A program made the position numbers and the translations under genes. Source: Marivita hallyeonensis (GTDB taxonomy: Bacteria > Pseudomonadota > Alphaproteobacteria > Rhodobacterales > Rhodobacteraceae). From it: DNA of 64,000 nt. The stretch lies in assembly GCF_900129875.1 (NCBI RefSeq), contig NZ_FQXC01000003.1:186001-250000 (forward strand), written 5' to 3'. Each line of letters opens with the position of its first letter. The first letter of the stretch is position 1. The notes beneath the pieces are model-generated. The model saw nothing but the letters and a program-made list of their open reading frames with translations. It had not been told where the DNA came from and did no database searches. Below, in pieces: positions 7,979-17,739 of the stretch.

Positions 7979-9679
7979 ATGACCTATCGCGCCCCGATTT
8001 CCGAATTCCGATTTCTGTTCGACCACGTGGTTGGATTCAGCCAGGTGTCCGAAACCGACCGTTTTGCCGAAGCCACACCGGAGACCGTAGAGGCCGTCCT
8101 GAGCGAGGCCGGCAAGCTCTGCGAAGACATGCTCGCCCCGCTGCAGCGTGCGGGTGATTTGCACCCCGCGCGTCTTGAAAACGGCGTCGTGCGCACCTCT
8201 CCGGGATATGACGAAGGCTACCGTGCGATAGCCGAAGGCGGCTGGATCGCCATTGCCGCCGATCCCGAATACGGCGGCATGGGGCTGCCCATGACCATGA
8301 CCAGCGCCGTGAACGAAATGATGAGCTCTGCCTGTCTGTCCCTGCAACTGGCTCCGCTGATGACGCAGGGCCAGATCGAGGCTTTGGAGCATCACGCAAC
8401 TGATGAGATCAAGGCGCTCTATCTGCCAAAGCTGATTGCGGGCGAGTGGATGGGCACGATGAACCTGACCGAACCACAGGCGGGCAGTGACGTTGGCGCG
8501 CTGACCACAAAAGCAACGCCAAACGGCGACGGCACCTATGCGATCACGGGTCAGAAAATCTACATCTCGTGGGGCGACAACGACTTCACCGAGAACGTAT
8601 GCCACCTCGTCCTTGCCAGACTGCCCGATGCCGTCCCGGGGACGAAAGGCATCAGCCTGTTCCTTGTTCCTAAGCGCATCCCGGACGCCAACGGTATTCC
8701 CGGTGTGGCAAACTCTCTCAAGGTGGTGAGCCTCGAACACAAGATGGGGCTGCACGGCAGCCCGACCGCAGTGATGCAATACGACGGCGCGACCGGTTGG
8801 CTGATCGGCAAAGAGAATGACGGAATGCGGGCCATGTTCACCATGATGAACAACGCGCGCCTGGGTGTCGGCATTCAGGGGATCGGCGTTGCCGAAGGCG
8901 CCTATCAGCATGCGCTGGCTTACGCCGAAGGCCGCAAGCAGGGCAGAACCGAAAACAACTCGATCACCGACCACGCCGACGTAAGACGCATGTTGGCGAC
9001 CATGAAGGCAGATACCTTCGCAGCCCGCGCCATTGCGCTCGCAAATGCGGTGGCCATCGATATGGAAACCGCCACGGGCCACGCTGACTGGTCCGCCCGC
9101 GCCGCACTTCTGACGCCGATCACGAAAGCCTTCGGATCTGATACCGGCATCGATGTCGCCAGCACAGGTGTGCAGGTGCACGGCGGCATGGGCTTTATCG
9201 AAGAGACGGGCGCGGCGCAGTATTCGCGCGACGTGCGGGTTGCCGCGATCTACGAGGGCACCAACGGCATCCAGTCGATGGACCTTGTGGGGCGCAAGTT
9301 GATGGATGGCGGTGAGGCGGCCTATCGCCTTCTCGACGAAATGGAAGCCGAGGCCGAGGCGGCACGGGCCAAACGTCCCGATCTGGTCGACCCAGTTTGG
9401 CAGGCCTGCGAAACACTGCGTGAGACCACCGAATGGATGGTCGCACATGGCGCGCAGGATCGGTTTGCGGGGTCTGTCCCCTATCTGCGCGGCTTCGCGC
9501 GTGTGCTGGGCGCGCATTTCCACCTGAGGGCGGCATTGGCCGATCCGGATGGACCCCACGACCGACTGGCTGCGTTCTACATCCACCGCATCTTGCCAGA
9601 ACATGTCGGCCTCTTGGCGCATGCGCGTCAGGGCGCAGAAGATCTGTTCGCGGTAAGTGTCGACGACCTCGCCGCATGA
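7979..9679 (+). CDS. Acyl-CoA dehydrogenase, long FadE/DmdC-like type
   Basis: 566-residue flavoprotein that desaturates an acyl-CoA at C2-C3, passing electrons to ETF. It shows the flavin-binding segment MNLTEPQAGSD (residues 161-171), the catalytic glutamate E426 in AIYEGTNGIQ, and a ~100-residue C-terminal extension typical of the long acyl-CoA dehydrogenases that include 3-methylmercaptopropionyl-CoA dehydrogenase DmdC. Whether it acts on the DMSP intermediate or on fatty acyl-CoAs cannot be decided; no dmdB or dmdD is beside it. The chosen ATG follows GGAGAGCC. It overlaps the next gene by 4 bp. Confidence 0.92.
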   Translation: MTYRAPISEFRFLFDHVVGFSQVSETDRFAEATPETVEAVLSEAGKLCEDMLAPLQRAGDLHPARLENGVVRTSPGYDEGYRAIAEGGWIAIAADPEYGGMGLPMTMTSAVNEMMSSACLSLQLAPLMTQGQIEALEHHATDEIKALYLPKLIAGEWMGTMNLTEPQAGSDVGALTTKATPNGDGTYAITGQKIYISWGDNDFTENVCHLVLARLPDAVPGTKGISLFLVPKRIPDANGIPGVANSLKVVSLEHKMGLHGSPTAVMQYDGATGWLIGKENDGMRAMFTMMNNARLGVGIQGIGVAEGAYQHALAYAEGRKQGRTENNSITDHADVRRMLATMKADTFAARAIALANAVAIDMETATGHADWSARAALLTPITKAFGSDTGIDVASTGVQVHGGMGFIEETGAAQYSRDVRVAAIYEGTNGIQSMDLVGRKLMDGGEAAYRLLDEMEAEAEAARAKRPDLVDPVWQACETLRETTEWMVAHGAQDRFAGSVPYLRGFARVLGAHFHLRAALADPDGPHDRLAAFYIHRILPEHVGLLAHARQGAEDLFAVSVDDLAA

Positions 9680-10722
9680 AAGATCGCGGCTCAGGCGGCA
9701 TCCGCTATCCTTGGGACACGCCCCCGGCAGAGGGCGAGGGCATTGAGGTCGCCGAGGGTGTTTTGTGGATCCGCCTGCCGCTGCCCATGAAGCTCGACCA
9801 CGTCAATGTCTACGCTTTGGATGACGGCGACGCGTGGACGATCATCGACACTGGCTTTGCGTCGCGGCGAGGCAAGGCACTCTGGCAGACGCTCATGGCC
9901 GGTCCGCTTGGCGGCAAACCTGTGCACCGGGTTGTTGCCACGCATCATCATCCTGATCACATCGGTATGGCCGGATGGTTCCAGTCGGCGCATGGCGCAC
10001 AACTCATCACAACGCGCACGGCGTGGCTGATGGGACGCATGCTGCAACTGGACGACCAGGCAGTGCCAAACCCTGAGACGATCACGTTCTGGGAGCGCTG
10101 CGGTATGTCTCCCGCGATTCTCGAAAAGCGCCGCACGGAGCGGCCGTTCAACTTCGCCGATTGCGTAGAGCCTCTTCCGCTGGGGTACATGCGGATCAGG
10201 CAGAACGACGTGTTTACGGCAGGCGGGCGCACGTGGGACGTGCATATCGGCAACGGACACGCCCCAGAACACGCGACCTTCTGGTCGCGCGACGACAATC
10301 TCGTCTTGGCGGGCGATCAGATCCTTCCGTCGATCAGTTCCAACATCGGCGTCTACGCGACAGAGCCAGAGGCCGACCCCGTCGCCGACTGGCTGGAAGC
10401 CTGCGAACGGCTCTCCACGCTTGCCCGCGAAGACCATCTGGTTCTCGGAGGCCACAAGCTGCCTTTCACCGGGCTTCCGTTGCGGCTGAACCAACTTATC
10501 GAGAACCACCACGGCGCGCTACGACGACTGGAACAGCATCTTGATGCGCCGAAGACCGCGGGCGACTGCTTTGCGCCCCTGTTCAAGCGAAGCATCGGCG
10601 ACGGCGAATACGGATTGGCCCTGGTCGAAGCGATGGCGCATTGCCTGCATCTTTGGCACGACGGCCGCGCGACACGCTCGCTGAATGATGCGGGAGCTTG
10701 GGTGTTTCAGGCGGTCCGTTAA
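9676..10722 (+). CDS. Metallo-beta-lactamase-fold hydrolase
   Basis: 348-residue cytosolic MBL-fold protein without a signal peptide. The metal motif HHHPDH is at residues 90-95, a further histidine is in NGHAPEHATF, and an acidic ligand in LAGDQILP. The fold continues with a C-terminal helical extension as in glyoxalase-II/thioesterase-like relatives. It starts inside the stop of the acyl-CoA dehydrogenase (ATGA), so a role in the same acyl-CoA pathway, for example as a thioesterase or lactone hydrolase, is plausible but unproven. Confidence 0.88.
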   Translation: MKDRGSGGIRYPWDTPPAEGEGIEVAEGVLWIRLPLPMKLDHVNVYALDDGDAWTIIDTGFASRRGKALWQTLMAGPLGGKPVHRVVATHHHPDHIGMAGWFQSAHGAQLITTRTAWLMGRMLQLDDQAVPNPETITFWERCGMSPAILEKRRTERPFNFADCVEPLPLGYMRIRQNDVFTAGGRTWDVHIGNGHAPEHATFWSRDDNLVLAGDQILPSISSNIGVYATEPEADPVADWLEACERLSTLAREDHLVLGGHKLPFTGLPLRLNQLIENHHGALRRLEQHLDAPKTAGDCFAPLFKRSIGDGEYGLALVEAMAHCLHLWHDGRATRSLNDAGAWVFQAVR

Positions 10723-10725
10723 CCG

Positions 10726-11283
10726 TTACGCCCGTCCACCATCGGCAGAAAGTGCCAGGGGCGACACACCAAGACTGCCGAGTGCAGCTTCCCATTTGTC
10801 CTGGTCAGCGGTGTCGAACACGATCTCAGTGCTGGCATCACATGTCAGCCACCCATTCGCCGCGATTTCATCCTCCAGCTGGCCGGGCCCCCACCCCGCA
10901 TAGCCAAGAACGATCAGATGCCGGTTGGGCCCAGTGCCCTTGGCGATGTTTTCAAGCACATCCAAGGTCGCCGTCATGGCGAAATCATCGTCCACGTTCA
11001 GGGTGGTCATCTCTGACCGAAAGTCCGGCGAATGCAGGACAAACCCGCGTCCCAACTCAACCGGGCCGCCAAAATGGATGCGCAGGTCTTTGACCTCGGG
11101 GGCGCGTTCTAGGGACAGCTGATCGGCGAGATTGTCGAATGTCACATCCGCCGATGGTTTGTTGACGATCAGGCCCATCGCCCCGTCGTCTGAGTGCGCG
11201 CACATGTAAATGAGGCTATGCTCGAACCGGGGGTCGGGCATTCCCGGCATCGCGATCAGCAATTGCCCGGTGAGGTCAGTCAT
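10726..11283 (-). CDS. yqgE: YqgE/AlgH family protein
   Basis: 185-residue UPF0301 protein of poorly known function. Diagnostic segments are LTGQLLIAMPGM at the N-terminus, MGLIVNKP and HFGGPVELGRGFVLH. The ATG at 11283 fits the family N-terminus; an in-frame GTG at 11301 would add six residues (MPETQT) and cannot be excluded. Neither has a strong ribosome binding site. In other bacteria the gene is often beside ruvX or pyr genes, which is not the case here. Confidence 0.93.
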   Translation of the reverse strand: MTDLTGQLLIAMPGMPDPRFEHSLIYMCAHSDDGAMGLIVNKPSADVTFDNLADQLSLERAPEVKDLRIHFGGPVELGRGFVLHSPDFRSEMTTLNVDDDFAMTATLDVLENIAKGTGPNRHLIVLGYAGWGPGQLEDEIAANGWLTCDASTEIVFDTADQDKWEAALGSLGVSPLALSADGGRA

Positions 11284-11308
11284 GGTTTGCGTTTCAGGCA
11301 CATAACAA

Positions 11309-11408
11309 AGATGGCGGTCTCGAATGAGTGTTGCAAGGGGACTTGCACGACACGCTCGCGCAGGATCGCTTGTTTGTGACTTTTATTCGCGGCGGAAAAC
11401 CGCCATCT
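11309..11408 (+). promoter_or_regulatory. Inverted repeats in the yqgE / DsbD-like intergenic region
   Basis: AGATGGCGGT (11309-11318) and ACCGCCATCT (11399-11408) pair perfectly over 10 bp. Between them lies the hairpin TGCAAG-GGGA-CTTGCA (11332-11347). The right arm can also pair locally as GGCGG-AAAA-CCGCC (11391-11404). The right arm ends 8 nt before the DsbD-like start codon, so the region could be a folded leader with two exclusive pairings; it may also be chance. Confidence 0.3.
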
Positions 11409-11415
11409 GCTGTTT

Positions 11416-12237
11416 ATGAAGACATTCTCCGCCATCATTCTTGCCGCTGTCGCCGCGTTGACCTCTTTCGGACCAACGGAAGGATCGGCTGGCGATATGA
11501 CCGGCTTGTCCAAGGTCGAGCTTCGCCCCGGATGGCGCATGGCCGATGGCAGTCACATGTCCGCCCTTCACATCGTACTGGAGCCCGGCTGGAAAACCTA
11601 CTGGCGCGCACCGGGTGACGTCGGCATTCCGCCGCAGTTCGACTGGTCTGGTTCGGAAAACATCGACAGCGTCTCGACAAGTTGGCCCACACCAGAGGTG
11701 TTCTTCGAACAGGGCATGCGGTCGGTCGGCTACCGATCAGAAGTGGTGATCCCGCTTCGCATGACCACGCCGAATGCAGACGCGACCCTGCGCCTTGAGG
11801 GCAAACTACAGATCGGGATTTGCAAAGACATCTGCATCCCGGCAAATCTGTCATTCGAAGCGTCCCTGCCTCCGTCCCCGACCCGCCCGGACCCAACAAT
11901 TGCCGCCGCATTGACGGATGTGCCCTACACGGCACGCGAGGCGGGAGTGGCATCGGTCACGTGCCAGTTCGAGGCAGGTGAGGAAGGAACGCTCGTTCTG
12001 CATACCCGGATCGAAATGCCGAGCGCCGGTGGCGAAGAATACGTCGTGGTCGAGGCCGGTAATCCACATGTTTGGGTTGCGGAACCCGACAGCCGCCGCG
12101 ACGGAGCAGCACTCTATGCCAGCACGCGGCTCATGCATGTGGAAGGCAAGAGCTTTGCACTCAACCGCTCTGACATGCGGTTCACGGTGATCGGCGCATT
12201 ACACGCGGTGGATATCCGGGGCTGCGCAAGCAACTAG
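11416..12237 (+). CDS. Periplasmic DsbD-alpha-like (protein-disulfide reductase domain) protein
   Basis: 273 residues with a signal peptide (hydrophobic residues 5-17). The sequence matches the N-terminal DsbD-type domain: LEPGWKTYWRAPGD at about 56-69, YRSEVVIPL, and a cysteine pair C136/C140 in GICKDICIPA, which corresponds to the redox-active cysteines of the alpha domain. It lacks the membrane helices and C-terminal thioredoxin domain of full DsbD, so it must receive electrons from a separate CcdA/ScsB-like protein or act otherwise. Its stop overlaps that of the RND pump by 4 bp, tail to tail. Confidence 0.85.
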   Translation: MKTFSAIILAAVAALTSFGPTEGSAGDMTGLSKVELRPGWRMADGSHMSALHIVLEPGWKTYWRAPGDVGIPPQFDWSGSENIDSVSTSWPTPEVFFEQGMRSVGYRSEVVIPLRMTTPNADATLRLEGKLQIGICKDICIPANLSFEASLPPSPTRPDPTIAAALTDVPYTAREAGVASVTCQFEAGEEGTLVLHTRIEMPSAGGEEYVVVEAGNPHVWVAEPDSRRDGAALYASTRLMHVEGKSFALNRSDMRFTVIGALHAVDIRGCASN

Positions 12238-15200
12238 GTTGCGTGTCGTATCCGCGTGATGGCGGTGGCCAGAAGAGCGGCCAGATATAGTGCCAAACAG
12301 ATCACTGCGGCACCGAGAACAAACAGAGCAAAACTGCCGTTCAGGTCGATCTCGGGCCCGAAGGGTGTCCCCGCCAACACGGCACGAAGCGCTTCGGGCA
12401 AAGCACCGCTGATCGCAAAGGCACCTATCGTCGCGCCGAGCCATACAAGGATCAGCGCCGATCCCACCAGCATGGCAAACCGCGGCCCGGACTTCCGGAA
12501 TCGCAATCCACGCCGCGCGGTGCGCGTGAGGCGGCCGATGTCATTCTGGATCGCGATGAGCGAGGGCACGATAAGAAGCACAAGGAACATGCCGAAGCCC
12601 AGCCCGTAGACCAGTGTGATGACCGTGGGCTTCAGGAACTGAGCCTGACTGGATTGCTCATAGAGCAGCGGCACGAGACCGAGGACGGTCGTCGCCGTCG
12701 TCAAAAACACAGGCCGCAGCCGATCCGCCGCACCGTCGATGATTGACGGCAGCAACCCCCGGTCCCGCGCCTTTTCATCAATCGTCGTAACCAGCACGAT
12801 CGAGTCGTTGATGATGATGCCGGTCATGCCCAAGAGCCCAACGACCGTGAACATGCTGAGAGGCACGTCCCATTGGGCGTGGCCGTAGATCGTTCCGACA
12901 AGCCCGAAAGGGATGATCGACATGATGACCATGGGGCGCGTCCAACTTGCAAAAACCCATGCCAGCACGACGTAGATCGCAAGCAGCGACAAGATCAGCC
13001 CGGTCCGCGCGTCGTTCAGAAACTCGCCTTCCTGTTCGCTCAAACCCGCAAGGCGGTACTCTACCTGCCGCTCGCTGGCGATGTTCGGCAAAATCTCGGT
13101 CTCGAGCGCCAGCATGATCTCATTGGCGCGCGCCGGATCGTCTTCGGAAATGTCTCCGGTGACCGAGATCAAGCGGATGCCATTCTCGCGCCGCACGGTT
13201 GAAAACCCCGTGCGGCGTTCGACGCTGACGATATCCGCAAGGGCCACATAGTTGCCCTGTGGAGTCCGCATTTGCGTGCGTTCGAGGAAGTCCGCCGTCA
13301 ACTCATTGACTGGCAGCTCGACGCGGATTTCGGCGCTGCGTGGACCGTCCGGATAGGTCGCCGCTTCGACCCCGCCTAGCCTTGCGCGCAACACACGCCC
13401 TAGACTATCGATGGTAAACCCAAGCGCCTGTCCCTGCGGCGTCAGTTCAAGGATCAGCTCTTCCTTGTCGTAGGCGAGGTTGTCTTCGATCGCCGACACC
13501 TCTGGGTAACGTGCCAAAGCCGTCTTCAGGTCCTCGGACGCGGCCTTCAGCGTGTCTGCCGTTGCCCCGTAGAACTGTACATCCAGCGTGTCACCTCCGG
13601 GCCCGGACCCCCAGCTGCGGAAGCTGATGGTTTCGACCAGCGGATGGCGTGGCACGCTGTCCTGCAATTCGCTGACAAAGGCGCGGCTCGAGAACGGTCG
13701 CAGGTCGGCATCGATCAACTCGATGGAGACCCCACCCAACTGGTCGGTATCTTTCGTATCCGAACCGGCAATCCCGCGACCCGCGTTGCCGCCGACCTCG
13801 GCGATCACGTAGTCGATGGGATAGACACCGTGTTCCGCCTCCAGACGGCGCGCCACGTCCTCGACCGACTGCTGGAAAATGCGCATCATTTCGAACGTGT
13901 CTTCCCGCGTCGCACCAGGTGCCATCGCAAAGTTGCCAGTAATCGAACTCCGTTCGGGCGCATTGAAAAAACGCCACTGCACGTCACCGCGAATGAACAA
14001 AGCCGCCTGACCGGCCAGCAGCACCACCGCGCCGGCCAAAACCGCGTAGCGCGCCTGAATGACCAGTGCCATCACTGGGCGAAACAGCGTTTCGCGGAAC
14101 CATCGGAAGCCCCGATTCACGATGCGGGACGGCATGTCGTACCAATGCTCTTTCGCGCTATGCATCAGCGCGTGCGCCATGTGGTTCGGCAGGATCAGGA
14201 AGCATTCGATCAGTGACGCCGCCAAAACCGCGATCACAGTGAACGGAATGTCAGCGATGAGATCTCCGAAACGCCCCCCAATCGCAACCAGTCCGAAAAA
14301 TGCGATGATCGTGGTCAAGGTGGCCGAGAACACGGGCAACGCCATCCGCTGAGCCGCGCGTTCTGCGGCGTCCACTGGCGTCATGCCATTGCGCGCGAGA
14401 TGATCGGCGTGTTCACCGACGACAATCGCATCGTCCACGACGATCCCCAATGTGATGATCAATGCGAAGAGCGAGATCATGTTGATCGTGATCCCGGCGG
14501 CATACATCAGCGCAATCGCCGCCATCATCGCCGCCGGAATACCCGCCGCGACCCAAAACGCCGTCCGCACATTGAGAAACAGGAACAGAAGCGCCAGCAC
14601 CAGCGCCAAGCCTGTCAGGCCGTTGTCCAGAAGAATATCCAAGCGGCCCGAGATGGCTTCGGCCCGCGTGCGGATCAAGTCAATCGTCACGCCATCCGGC
14701 AGCGAGGCCTCGACCTCGGCGGCGACCTCTTCAACTGTGCGCTGGATCGCGATGGCATCGCCCTGATCGCTGCGATCCACACGGATCGAAATCGCAGGAT
14801 CCTCGCCCACGAAATAGCTGCGTTCCCGGTCGATACCTTCCACAAAGATCGTCGCGACATCGCCAACGGTCAGGTTCGACCCATCGTCGTTCGAGCGTAG
14901 CACAATGGCCGCTATCTGATCCGCACTGCGCTTCTCGACGCCCGTTCGAACACGGGTGTTGGCATTGCCCACATCACCGGCGGGGTCCGCATCCACCTCC
15001 TGCCCGATGGCTTCGGCGATCTCTCGCATGGAGATGTCGAAGGCGATGAGGTTGGCAGACGGCACCTCGACCACCGTCAAAGGGGCAGCGAGCCCGCGAA
15101 TGGTGGTTCGCGTGACGCCTTCCGAGAAAAGCCGCACGGTCAGTTCATCGGCAAAGCGCGCCAGTTGGTCGACACCGACGGGTCCGGTGATCACCAGATC

Positions 15201-15638
15201 TGTCACTCGATCCCGCCACATACCGCGCCGCACCACCGGATCCTCGGCGTCGGCAGGCAGGTTCGTGACCGCATCCACCGCCGTTTGCACGTCATCAGCG
15301 GCGCGGGACATGTCCCATCCCGGTTCGAACTCAAGCCGGATGCTTGCCCGCCCCTCGCGCGACGTTGATTCCGAACTCTCGACCCCTTCGACTGCGAGAA
15401 CCGCAGGTTCCAAAACCTGAACGATGCCGCGGTCCACGTCCTCGGCTCCGGCCCCATCCCAAGCGACCGAGATATCGACGTCGTCTACGATCACATCCGG
15501 AAAGAACTGCGCCCGCATGTTCGGGATGGCCAAGGCGCCTGCAGCGAGCAAAAGGATCAGCAGCAGGTTGGCGACCGTTCTATGCCGGACGAAGTATCCC
15601 AAAATGCCGCTTGCACGGTTGGGCAAGGCGCGGGCCAT
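12234..15638 (-). CDS. RND efflux pump, inner-membrane permease (HAE1/AcrB family)
   Basis: 1134-residue proton-driven exporter with two repeats of a TM helix, a large periplasmic loop and a block of helices. TM1 is near residues 21-37. The TM4 proton-relay aspartates are D402/D403 in GIVVDDAIVVGEH, which marks the drug/hydrophobe HAE class rather than heavy-metal pumps. The adaptor gene ends 2 bp upstream, so the two form one operon. No outer-membrane factor gene is here; a TolC elsewhere is expected. A longer cytoplasmic tail than E. coli AcrB is present. Confidence 0.94.
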   Translation of the reverse strand: MARALPNRASGILGYFVRHRTVANLLLILLLAAGALAIPNMRAQFFPDVIVDDVDISVAWDGAGAEDVDRGIVQVLEPAVLAVEGVESSESTSREGRASIRLEFEPGWDMSRAADDVQTAVDAVTNLPADAEDPVVRRGMWRDRVTDLVITGPVGVDQLARFADELTVRLFSEGVTRTTIRGLAAPLTVVEVPSANLIAFDISMREIAEAIGQEVDADPAGDVGNANTRVRTGVEKRSADQIAAIVLRSNDDGSNLTVGDVATIFVEGIDRERSYFVGEDPAISIRVDRSDQGDAIAIQRTVEEVAAEVEASLPDGVTIDLIRTRAEAISGRLDILLDNGLTGLALVLALLFLFLNVRTAFWVAAGIPAAMMAAIALMYAAGITINMISLFALIITLGIVVDDAIVVGEHADHLARNGMTPVDAAERAAQRMALPVFSATLTTIIAFFGLVAIGGRFGDLIADIPFTVIAVLAASLIECFLILPNHMAHALMHSAKEHWYDMPSRIVNRGFRWFRETLFRPVMALVIQARYAVLAGAVVLLAGQAALFIRGDVQWRFFNAPERSSITGNFAMAPGATREDTFEMMRIFQQSVEDVARRLEAEHGVYPIDYVIAEVGGNAGRGIAGSDTKDTDQLGGVSIELIDADLRPFSSRAFVSELQDSVPRHPLVETISFRSWGSGPGGDTLDVQFYGATADTLKAASEDLKTALARYPEVSAIEDNLAYDKEELILELTPQGQALGFTIDSLGRVLRARLGGVEAATYPDGPRSAEIRVELPVNELTADFLERTQMRTPQGNYVALADIVSVERRTGFSTVRRENGIRLISVTGDISEDDPARANEIMLALETEILPNIASERQVEYRLAGLSEQEGEFLNDARTGLILSLLAIYVVLAWVFASWTRPMVIMSIIPFGLVGTIYGHAQWDVPLSMFTVVGLLGMTGIIINDSIVLVTTIDEKARDRGLLPSIIDGAADRLRPVFLTTATTVLGLVPLLYEQSSQAQFLKPTVITLVYGLGFGMFLVLLIVPSLIAIQNDIGRLTRTARRGLRFRKSGPRFAMLVGSALILVWLGATIGAFAISGALPEALRAVLAGTPFGPEIDLNGSFALFVLGAAVICLALYLAALLATAITRIRHAT

Positions 15639-15640
15639 GT

Positions 15641-17101
15641 TTAGCCCCCCATCCGGGATTCGATACGTTCCACAACGCGCGCCGGGACTTTCGCTTGCGA
15701 CAGCTGGTCCAGAACACGTTGGCGTGCCTCGGCGGGCATGCGTGTATTGGCCTCGACAAAGGCGGTGAGCCGTGCGCGCCGTTCCTCGGTCAACTCAACC
15801 ATTTCAGGGTCCTCGGGAACCGCCGCCTGCGCGTCGTTTCGCAAGGGGCGCACCTTGATCCCGGCCCCGAGAAGTGGCGTTCGCTCAGCGACCACTTCGC
15901 GCCCTTCCAGACCTTCTGCCCGAACCAGAACATCGTCGCCCTGACGACGCACAAGTGTCACGACCGCAACTTCCAGCCGATCCTCGTCGGCGATGAGAAG
16001 GATTTCATTCGACGCATTCAGCGCCGAAGCGGGCAAACGCGCAACGCGGTCAAGCGGTGGCTCTTCGATCCGGACTGTCACGAAATCCCCGGGCCTGAAG
16101 CCGGGCGCATCATCGAGCGTTGCAAACAACAATCGCCCGGTCTGGCCCTCGCCAACCGCCGCACCCGCGCGGCTGAGACGCCCCTGCGCGGTGAGATTGG
16201 TGCCAAAGACGTCGAGCACCACGGCGACCTCGGCATCGGCTAGGCGGCCATCTTCGTCCAGAAGTCGCGCGAATTGCTGCGTTGAGACGCGGAACGCCAC
16301 CTCCAACGCTTCTGCATCAATCAGACGAGCAAGTTGTTCGTTCGACGCAACCAGACGGCCTTGAACAACGGACACATCCGCCAAGGTGCCCGCGAAATCC
16401 GCTGTGATGATCGTGTCATCCAGACGCCGCTGTGCCTCGGCTTCGGCGATGATCGCCCGCGAGAGGCGCGTCGTGGATTGGTCAATGCGCGCTTCGGCCT
16501 GCGCCAAGGCTTGCCTGCGCGACAGGACGGCCTGACGCGCCTGCGCCGCTGCCAGTTCCGCCACTTCGACCGCCGCCGCCGTCCCGACCCCGCGATCCAG
16601 CAAATCCTGCTGACGCTGGAACGCACGTTCGCGCAGCACGGCTTGATCGTCTGCCGCCGCCAGTTCATCGCGCGCCAGCTCGACTGCACGCATCGCTTCG
16701 CGCTGCTCTGCCTCGGCATCGACGATATCGGACTGAACCCGTTGCAGGACGGCTTCAAGGTCGGTCGGATCAATCCTCAAAAGAACTTGCCCCGCCTCAA
16801 CCTCTCCGCCTTCGACAAAATTTGGCGCAATCTCTGTGACCCTGCCACCCACAGCCGCCCGGATTTCCAAGGTACGACGGCTTTCGATCTCACCAAAAGC
16901 GGTCAACTCCGGCGTGATCGTCTCAAGTGTGAATGGCACCACATTGACGGCAAAGACCCGTTCTCGCTGTTGAAACGCGCGCGGCTCTTGCGCCATCCGA
17001 TCCTGAACGGCATCGCGCACCTGCACGCCCGCATAGGCCAGAAGGCCCAGCGTTAGCGACAGCAGAAAAAGCCCGGTCAGGCTACGGCGAAAAAACCGCA
17101 T
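15641..17101 (-). CDS. RND efflux periplasmic adaptor (membrane fusion protein)
   Basis: 486-residue adaptor that links the RND permease to an outer-membrane channel. An N-terminal membrane anchor (about residues 8-27) precedes a biotinyl-lipoyl half motif (IRAAVGGRVTEI), a long Ala/Arg/Glu/Gln-rich coiled coil at about 115-235, and the second lipoyl half and beta-barrel. The ATG at 17101 follows AAGGA at 9-nt spacing; a TTG three codons upstream is in frame but has no suitable site. The C-terminal ~60 residues are rich in Glu/Arg helices, an extension beyond the usual adaptor. Confidence 0.92.
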   Translation of the reverse strand: MRFFRRSLTGLFLLSLTLGLLAYAGVQVRDAVQDRMAQEPRAFQQRERVFAVNVVPFTLETITPELTAFGEIESRRTLEIRAAVGGRVTEIAPNFVEGGEVEAGQVLLRIDPTDLEAVLQRVQSDIVDAEAEQREAMRAVELARDELAAADDQAVLRERAFQRQQDLLDRGVGTAAAVEVAELAAAQARQAVLSRRQALAQAEARIDQSTTRLSRAIIAEAEAQRRLDDTIITADFAGTLADVSVVQGRLVASNEQLARLIDAEALEVAFRVSTQQFARLLDEDGRLADAEVAVVLDVFGTNLTAQGRLSRAGAAVGEGQTGRLLFATLDDAPGFRPGDFVTVRIEEPPLDRVARLPASALNASNEILLIADEDRLEVAVVTLVRRQGDDVLVRAEGLEGREVVAERTPLLGAGIKVRPLRNDAQAAVPEDPEMVELTEERRARLTAFVEANTRMPAEARQRVLDQLSQAKVPARVVERIESRMGG

Positions 17102-17194
17102 TGGCGACAATCCTTCGAACGAGGTCAGGCAACATAGGTAGCGATAACCGCATGTTTTCCAATAACAGTGCTGACCTTAACACGAAGAATAGGG

Positions 17195-17737
17195 CTATTT
17201 CCGTCGCAAATGTTCGTCCAATCGCGGCAATATCTCGACAAAGTTACAAGGCCGGTGCCGGTAATCGAGCTGAAGGCTCAGGATCTCGTCCCACGCATCC
17301 TTGCACGCACCGGGGCTCCCGGGCAGCGCAAAAAGATAGGTACCATTGCGCACGCCACCCGTCGCACGGCTCTGGATCGCGCTGGTGCCGATCTTCTGGA
17401 ACGAGACCATCGTGAAAACCGTGCCAAACGCGTCGATTTCTTTCTCGTAGACATCGCGGTGCGCTTCGACCGTCACATCCCGTCCGGTCAGCCCTGTTCC
17501 GCCGGTCGAGATCACGACGTCGATGTCGGGCTGGTCGCACCACGCCCGAAGCTGCGACGCAATCTGGCCACGTTCATCCTGGAGGATCTTTCTGTCTGCA
17601 ACAACGTGCCCTGCCGCCTCGATCCGTCCGACCAGAGTGTCACCCGACCGATCTTCCTGAAGCGACCGCGTGTCGCTGACCGTCAGAACGGCGATGCGGA
17701 TCGGGACAAAATCTTTGCTCTCGTCGATACGGCTCAT
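17195..17737 (-). CDS. moaB: Molybdenum cofactor biosynthesis protein MoaB
   Basis: 180-residue MPT-binding protein. MoaB/MogA proteins adenylylate molybdopterin; MoaB may be the active or the redundant form depending on the organism. Motifs are STGGTGLTGRD (MPT/ATP binding) and FALPGSPGACKDAWDEIL. The ATG at 17737 lies 2 bp after the uracil-DNA glycosylase stop, so the gene is second in an operon. No other moa genes are nearby. Confidence 0.93.
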   Translation of the reverse strand: MSRIDESKDFVPIRIAVLTVSDTRSLQEDRSGDTLVGRIEAAGHVVADRKILQDERGQIASQLRAWCDQPDIDVVISTGGTGLTGRDVTVEAHRDVYEKEIDAFGTVFTMVSFQKIGTSAIQSRATGGVRNGTYLFALPGSPGACKDAWDEILSLQLDYRHRPCNFVEILPRLDEHLRRK

Positions 17738-17739
17738 GC

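Noticed and set aside
7838-9622. 594-codon minus-strand frame opposite the acyl-CoA dehydrogenase
   Set aside because: Antisense shadow of a clear FadE-type gene; no recognisable motif and no ribosome binding site.
17102-17110. TTG start of the RND adaptor three codons upstream
   Set aside because: The AAGGA site is well placed for the ATG at 17101 and too close to the TTG.
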